Notes under the pieces: model-generated
Seen by the model: only the letters and a program-made list of their open reading frames with translations
What the model was told of the DNA's origin: nothing
Databases searched by the model: none
Made by a program: the position numbers and the translations under genes
Shown: in pieces, positions 6,392-8,591 of the stretch
Position numbering within the stretch: the first letter of the stretch is position 1
Layout: the number at the start of each line of letters is the position of its first letter
Assembly: GCA_029059965.1 (NCBI GenBank)
Contig: JAIDUY010000184.1
Span: 1-8,591 of the forward strand
Reading direction: 5' to 3'
From: Muribaculaceae bacterium
GTDB taxonomy: Bacteria; Bacteroidota; Bacteroidia; Bacteroidales; Muribaculaceae
Length of the DNA stretch: 8,591 bases

Positions 6392-7105
6392 TGACATGAT
6401 GGCGACCAGACGCTCGCGCGACTGAACCGGAGTGCGTCCTCCGGCATCGGCTATCGTGCAGCCGTACAGTTCTTCGGGAGTAGTGTAGCGGGCGAGCCCC
6501 CAGCCGTACTTGTGGCCCGCGGCCGATACGGGATACTCGAAATCGGCGATGCATATGCGTCCGGCCATCTGCAGGCGCGACAGCATTGCGTCGAGAGCCG
6601 AGCGGGCCTTGGCTCCGCCGCCTGTACCGCCAATACCGAGCACGTCCACAAGGTCGGACGGCCCGCGGCGGCGGTGCGTCCCCAGTCCGAGCATATTCTT
6701 GAGGCCGGACGACAGCAGACTGCCGTTTTCCTCGATGATGCGCAGCAGCGAGCAGTCGCTCAGACCGCCGAGCGCGTCGACGCCCGTGCGTCCCGGCTCC
6801 ATGGTGCCGCGGCGGTAGTTCAGGAAATCGGAGAAAACATCGAGCCTCATATACACGGCCTTGCCGCGCAGGAACTTGCCGTAGGCGCATCGTCCGCGGC
6901 GAATCACCGGACCCTTCCATTCCCAGGGCCCGTCGGAGTCGTCGGCGAACCACAGCGAGGGGTCTGCCATCTCCTGGACGGAGAACCCCCTGATGCCGCA
7001 TCGGAAGAAGGGCAGAACACCTAAAGCCGTCACGGCCTGTTCGAGGTCCGAGGCGCTGCGCAGAGGCAGTCTGAGTTCGGAATTATCCATAGGCTGTATA
7101 TTCAT
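6341..7105 (-). CDS. AlkZ-related protein (putative winged-helix DNA-glycosylase-like protein)
   Basis: This 254-residue soluble protein resembles the set annotated as AlkZ-related in Bacteroidales and Clostridia. Remembered shared features include GVLPFF near the N-terminus (29-34), FSVQEM, a Trp-rich stretch (WFADDSDGPWEWKG), CAYGKFLRGKA, FSDFLNYRR, a central helical region, and YGWGLARYTTPEELYG near the C-terminus. AlkZ itself is a glycosylase that unhooks DNA crosslinks. I cannot confirm the catalytic QxQ/QxD-type motif here, so a repair activity is not shown. The start is ATG at 7105; a second in-frame ATG at 7090 (MDNSELRLPL) is possible. It is transcribed divergently from spt. A weak TATATTTT box lies about 58 nt upstream. 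The stop falls inside the transporter gene, a 51-bp tail-to-tail overlap. I am sure it is coding, less sure of the name. Confidence 0.65.
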   Translation of the reverse strand: MNIQPMDNSELRLPLRSASDLEQAVTALGVLPFFRCGIRGFSVQEMADPSLWFADDSDGPWEWKGPVIRRGRCAYGKFLRGKAVYMRLDVFSDFLNYRRGTMEPGRTGVDALGGLSDCSLLRIIEENGSLLSSGLKNMLGLGTHRRRGPSDLVDVLGIGGTGGGAKARSALDAMLSRLQMAGRICIADFEYPVSAAGHKYGWGLARYTTPEELYGCTIADAGGRTPVQSRERLVAIMSSAAPAADTRRIHSFLG

Positions 7106-7203
7106 AATCTTGTTGATTAACGGAATTTCTGTTGCCGAGATTGTATGCCGGAAAGGAAAATGAAAATATAAGGCGTCTGACGATAAAAAACAGCCCGAGG
7201 AAA

Positions 7204-7233
7204 TTGCCGTTTAATATATTTTTGCTAACTTTG
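7204..7233 (+). promoter_or_regulatory. Bacteroidota-type promoter for spt
   Basis: TTG at 7204-7206 (-33) and TAACTTTG at 7226-7233 (-7) are separated by 19 nt. This matches the Bacteroides sigma-ABfr consensus, TTTG/TTG and TAnnTTTG with about 19 nt between. Transcription should start near 7240, giving a leader of about 42 nt. The leader has no strong Shine-Dalgarno next to the ATG; the GAAGGAA near 7247-7253 is too far upstream. The region just before the ATG is A+T-rich. Confidence 0.75.
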
Positions 7234-7281
7234 CACGGAATATACAGAAGGAAAAAGATTAAACCAATCGGTTAGATAAAT

Positions 7282-8469
7282 ATGAAGCCTTTACAAGCTA
7301 AGCTATCCCAATACACAGTGCCCCAGCAGGCCAAGGCCGCAGGCATATATCCATATTTCCGTGCCATTTCCTCCGAACAGGATCCCGAGGTCGTAATCAA
7401 CGGCCGCCGCGTGCTCATGTTCGGCTCCAACTGCTACACCGGTCTTGTAAACGACCCCCGCATCAAGGAAGCCGCTATCGAGGCAACACGCAAGTACGGC
7501 ACCGGATGTGCCGGCTCGCCTTTCCTCAACGGCACCCTCGACCTCCACAAGAAGCTCGAGGCAGCGCTGGCCGAGTATATCGGCAAGGAAGATGTAATGG
7601 TGTATTCGAGCGGTTTCGAGGTTAACCTCGGCGTAGTGTCCACCATCACAGGCCGCGAGGACTACATCCTTTGGGACGAACAGGACCACGCCTCCATTAT
7701 CGAAGGCCGTCGCCTGTCCTTCTCCAAGCACTTCAAGTACAAACACAACGATATGGAGAGCCTTGAGAAGCAGCTCCAGAAGTGCGACCCCGACAAAATC
7801 AAGCTCATCGTCACCGACGGCGTGTTCTCCATGGAAGGCGACGTGGCCGACGTGCCCAAGATTGTCGAGCTGGCCAAGAAGTACAATGCCGCCGTCATGG
7901 TCGACGAGGCTCACGGCATCGGCGTCTTCGGCGAAGGCGGCCGCGGCGTATGCCACCACTTCGGCGTGGCCGACGACGTAGACCTCATCATGGGCACATT
8001 CTCCAAGAGCTTCGCCTCGCTCGGCGGCTTCATCGCCACCGACAAGGAGATTACCAACTACCTCCGTCACCACTCGCGCTCCTACATCTTCACGGCCTCA
8101 ATCACCCCGGCATCCACCGCCGCCGCGCTCAAGGCCCTGGAAATCATGCAGACCGAGCCCGAAATTCAGGAGAACCTCTGGCGCAACACCAACCAGGCTC
8201 TCGACGGTTTCCGAGCCATGGGCTGCGAGATAGGCAACACCTCGACCCCCATCATCCCCCTCTATATCCGCGATAATTTCAAGACATTCGAGATTACGCG
8301 CGACCTCCTCGACGAGGGAATCTTCGTCAATCCCGTCGTTTCTCCCGCAGTGGCTCCCCATGACACGCTCATCCGCTTCAGCCTCATGGCCACGCACACT
8401 CCCGAGCAGGTGAACGAAGCTCTCGAAAAAATCCAGAAAGTATTCCGCGCCCACAATCTGATTTCCTGA
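7282..8469 (+). CDS. spt: Serine palmitoyltransferase (alpha-oxoamine synthase family, PLP-dependent)
   Basis: Spt joins L-serine to a fatty acyl thioester, releasing CO2 and giving 3-ketosphinganine, the first step of sphingolipid synthesis in the cytoplasm. The 395 residues fit the family. Visible features are the glycine-rich GTGCAGSPFLNGTLDLH (73-89), DHAS with H136 that stacks on the cofactor, DEAHGIGVFG with D208 (pyridine nitrogen) and H211, the Schiff-base lysine K242 in GTFSKSFASLGG, and R365 in TLIRFSLMATHT, which should hold the substrate carboxylate. The sister enzymes Kbl and BioF share this fold. The SPFLNGTLDLH form and the Bacteroidales setting favour SPT, and I recall the B. 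thetaiotaomicron SPT as closely similar. It is monocistronic or leads a unit with the rubredoxin-like gene 43 nt downstream; no terminator is seen between them. Confidence 0.9.
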   Translation: MKPLQAKLSQYTVPQQAKAAGIYPYFRAISSEQDPEVVINGRRVLMFGSNCYTGLVNDPRIKEAAIEATRKYGTGCAGSPFLNGTLDLHKKLEAALAEYIGKEDVMVYSSGFEVNLGVVSTITGREDYILWDEQDHASIIEGRRLSFSKHFKYKHNDMESLEKQLQKCDPDKIKLIVTDGVFSMEGDVADVPKIVELAKKYNAAVMVDEAHGIGVFGEGGRGVCHHFGVADDVDLIMGTFSKSFASLGGFIATDKEITNYLRHHSRSYIFTASITPASTAAALKALEIMQTEPEIQENLWRNTNQALDGFRAMGCEIGNTSTPIIPLYIRDNFKTFEITRDLLDEGIFVNPVVSPAVAPHDTLIRFSLMATHTPEQVNEALEKIQKVFRAHNLIS

Positions 8470-8512
8470 GACAAGGCACCATTACGATAGAACCCCCAAT
8501 TCCGTTTCGACA

Positions 8513-8591
8513 ATGAAAAAGAAATTTATCTGCACCGTATGCGGTTACGTTCACGAAGGTGACGCCCAGTCTCTTATACACCTCTCCGAGA
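8513..8591 (+). CDS. Rubredoxin-like protein, N-terminal fragment running into adapter-like sequence
   Basis: The start reads MKKKFICTVCGYVHEGDA, with the iron-binding C7-x2-C10-G-Y knuckle of rubredoxins and of rubredoxin-like domains in rubrerythrins. A second CPxC knuckle should follow further on and lies outside the window. After codon 18 (8566) the frame stays open (QSLIHLSE), but those residues come from adapter-like bases and should not be trusted. Rubredoxins carry electrons in the cytoplasm, often for oxidative-stress reduction in anaerobes. A small stand-alone rubredoxin cannot be distinguished from the start of a longer protein. It lies 43 nt after spt on the same strand and may be co-transcribed. 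Confidence 0.7.
   Translation, partial: MKKKFICTVCGYVHEGDAQSLIHLSE
8567..8591 (+). other. Nextera/Tn5 mosaic-end adapter-like sequence at the right end
   Basis: From 8567 the sequence matches the Nextera read-through adapter (Tn5 mosaic end CTGTCTCTTATACACATCT followed by CCGAGC) at 22 of 25 positions, with differences at 8568, 8582 and 8591. The core GTCTCTTATACAC is exact. It breaks a rubredoxin-like reading frame right where conserved sequence should continue, and it ends the window. Untrimmed sequencing adapter is the simplest explanation. A genuine transposon end is unlikely. Confidence 0.9.

Noticed and set aside
7106..7203. Terminator or small RNA in the region between the AlkZ-related gene and spt
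   Set aside because: The A-rich tract near 7184-7190 is not paired with a stable G+C hairpin, and the two genes are divergent, so no terminator is expected.
7262..7273. AACC-AATC-GGTT hairpin just upstream of spt as a regulatory element
   Set aside because: A four-base stem is too short to separate from chance.
7303..8073. Minus-strand open frame of 256 codons opposite spt
   Set aside because: It lies wholly inside a convincing spt and shows only compositional Gly/Ala/Val/Glu/Asp bias.
8567..8591. Genuine Tn5/IS50-type transposon end
   Set aside because: The match extends past the 19-bp mosaic end into Nextera-specific bases and sits at the window edge with no transposase, so sequencing adapter is far more likely.

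Overview
The window looks like a chromosomal segment from a gut-type Bacteroidales bacterium, lineage within the order unresolved. The evidence is a TatA/TatC pair without TatB, a bacterial serine palmitoyltransferase of the Bacteroidales type, promoters with the Bacteroidota TAnnTTTG box, little use of Shine-Dalgarno sequences, and G+C-rich genes separated by A+T-rich gaps. Both ends carry odd sequence. A perfect 13-bp inverted repeat begins at base 1, and the last 25 bases closely match a Nextera/Tn5 sequencing adapter. The window is therefore probably one whole assembled contig with end artefacts.

Layout. (1) Bases 3994 down to 1, minus strand: fabD, then a tightly packed kinase, vWA and PP2C set (a TerY-P-type phosphorylation triad), then the N-terminus of a short Cys-containing protein cut by the window edge. 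Junctions are 20 nt, TAATG, TGATG and ATGA, so this reads as one operon with translational coupling. (2) Bases 3995-4115: an A+T-rich divergent promoter region built around a perfect 11-bp inverted repeat. (3) Bases 4116-6391, plus strand: tatA, tatC and a dicarboxylate/amino-acid:cation symporter family (DAACS) transporter. (4) Bases 7105 down to 6341, minus strand: an AlkZ-related protein, whose 3' end overlaps the transporter gene by 51 bp tail to tail. (5) Bases 7106-7281: a 176-bp divergent intergenic region with a convincing Bacteroidota promoter for spt. (6) Bases 7282-8591, plus strand: spt, then the first 18 codons of a rubredoxin-like gene that runs into adapter-like sequence. No gap exceeds 300 bases. 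I saw no tRNA, rRNA, CRISPR array, IS element or convincing terminator.

How the genes work together. FabD loads malonyl groups for fatty-acid synthesis, and Spt uses a fatty acyl thioester to start sphingolipid synthesis. TatA and TatC export folded proteins. The kinase, vWA protein and phosphatase should form a reversible Ser/Thr phosphorylation module. Triads of this type are linked to tellurite-resistance (Ter) stress systems and have been reported among anti-phage systems. Its placement directly behind fabD, and the unidentified fourth gene after the phosphatase, are the least explained parts of the window.
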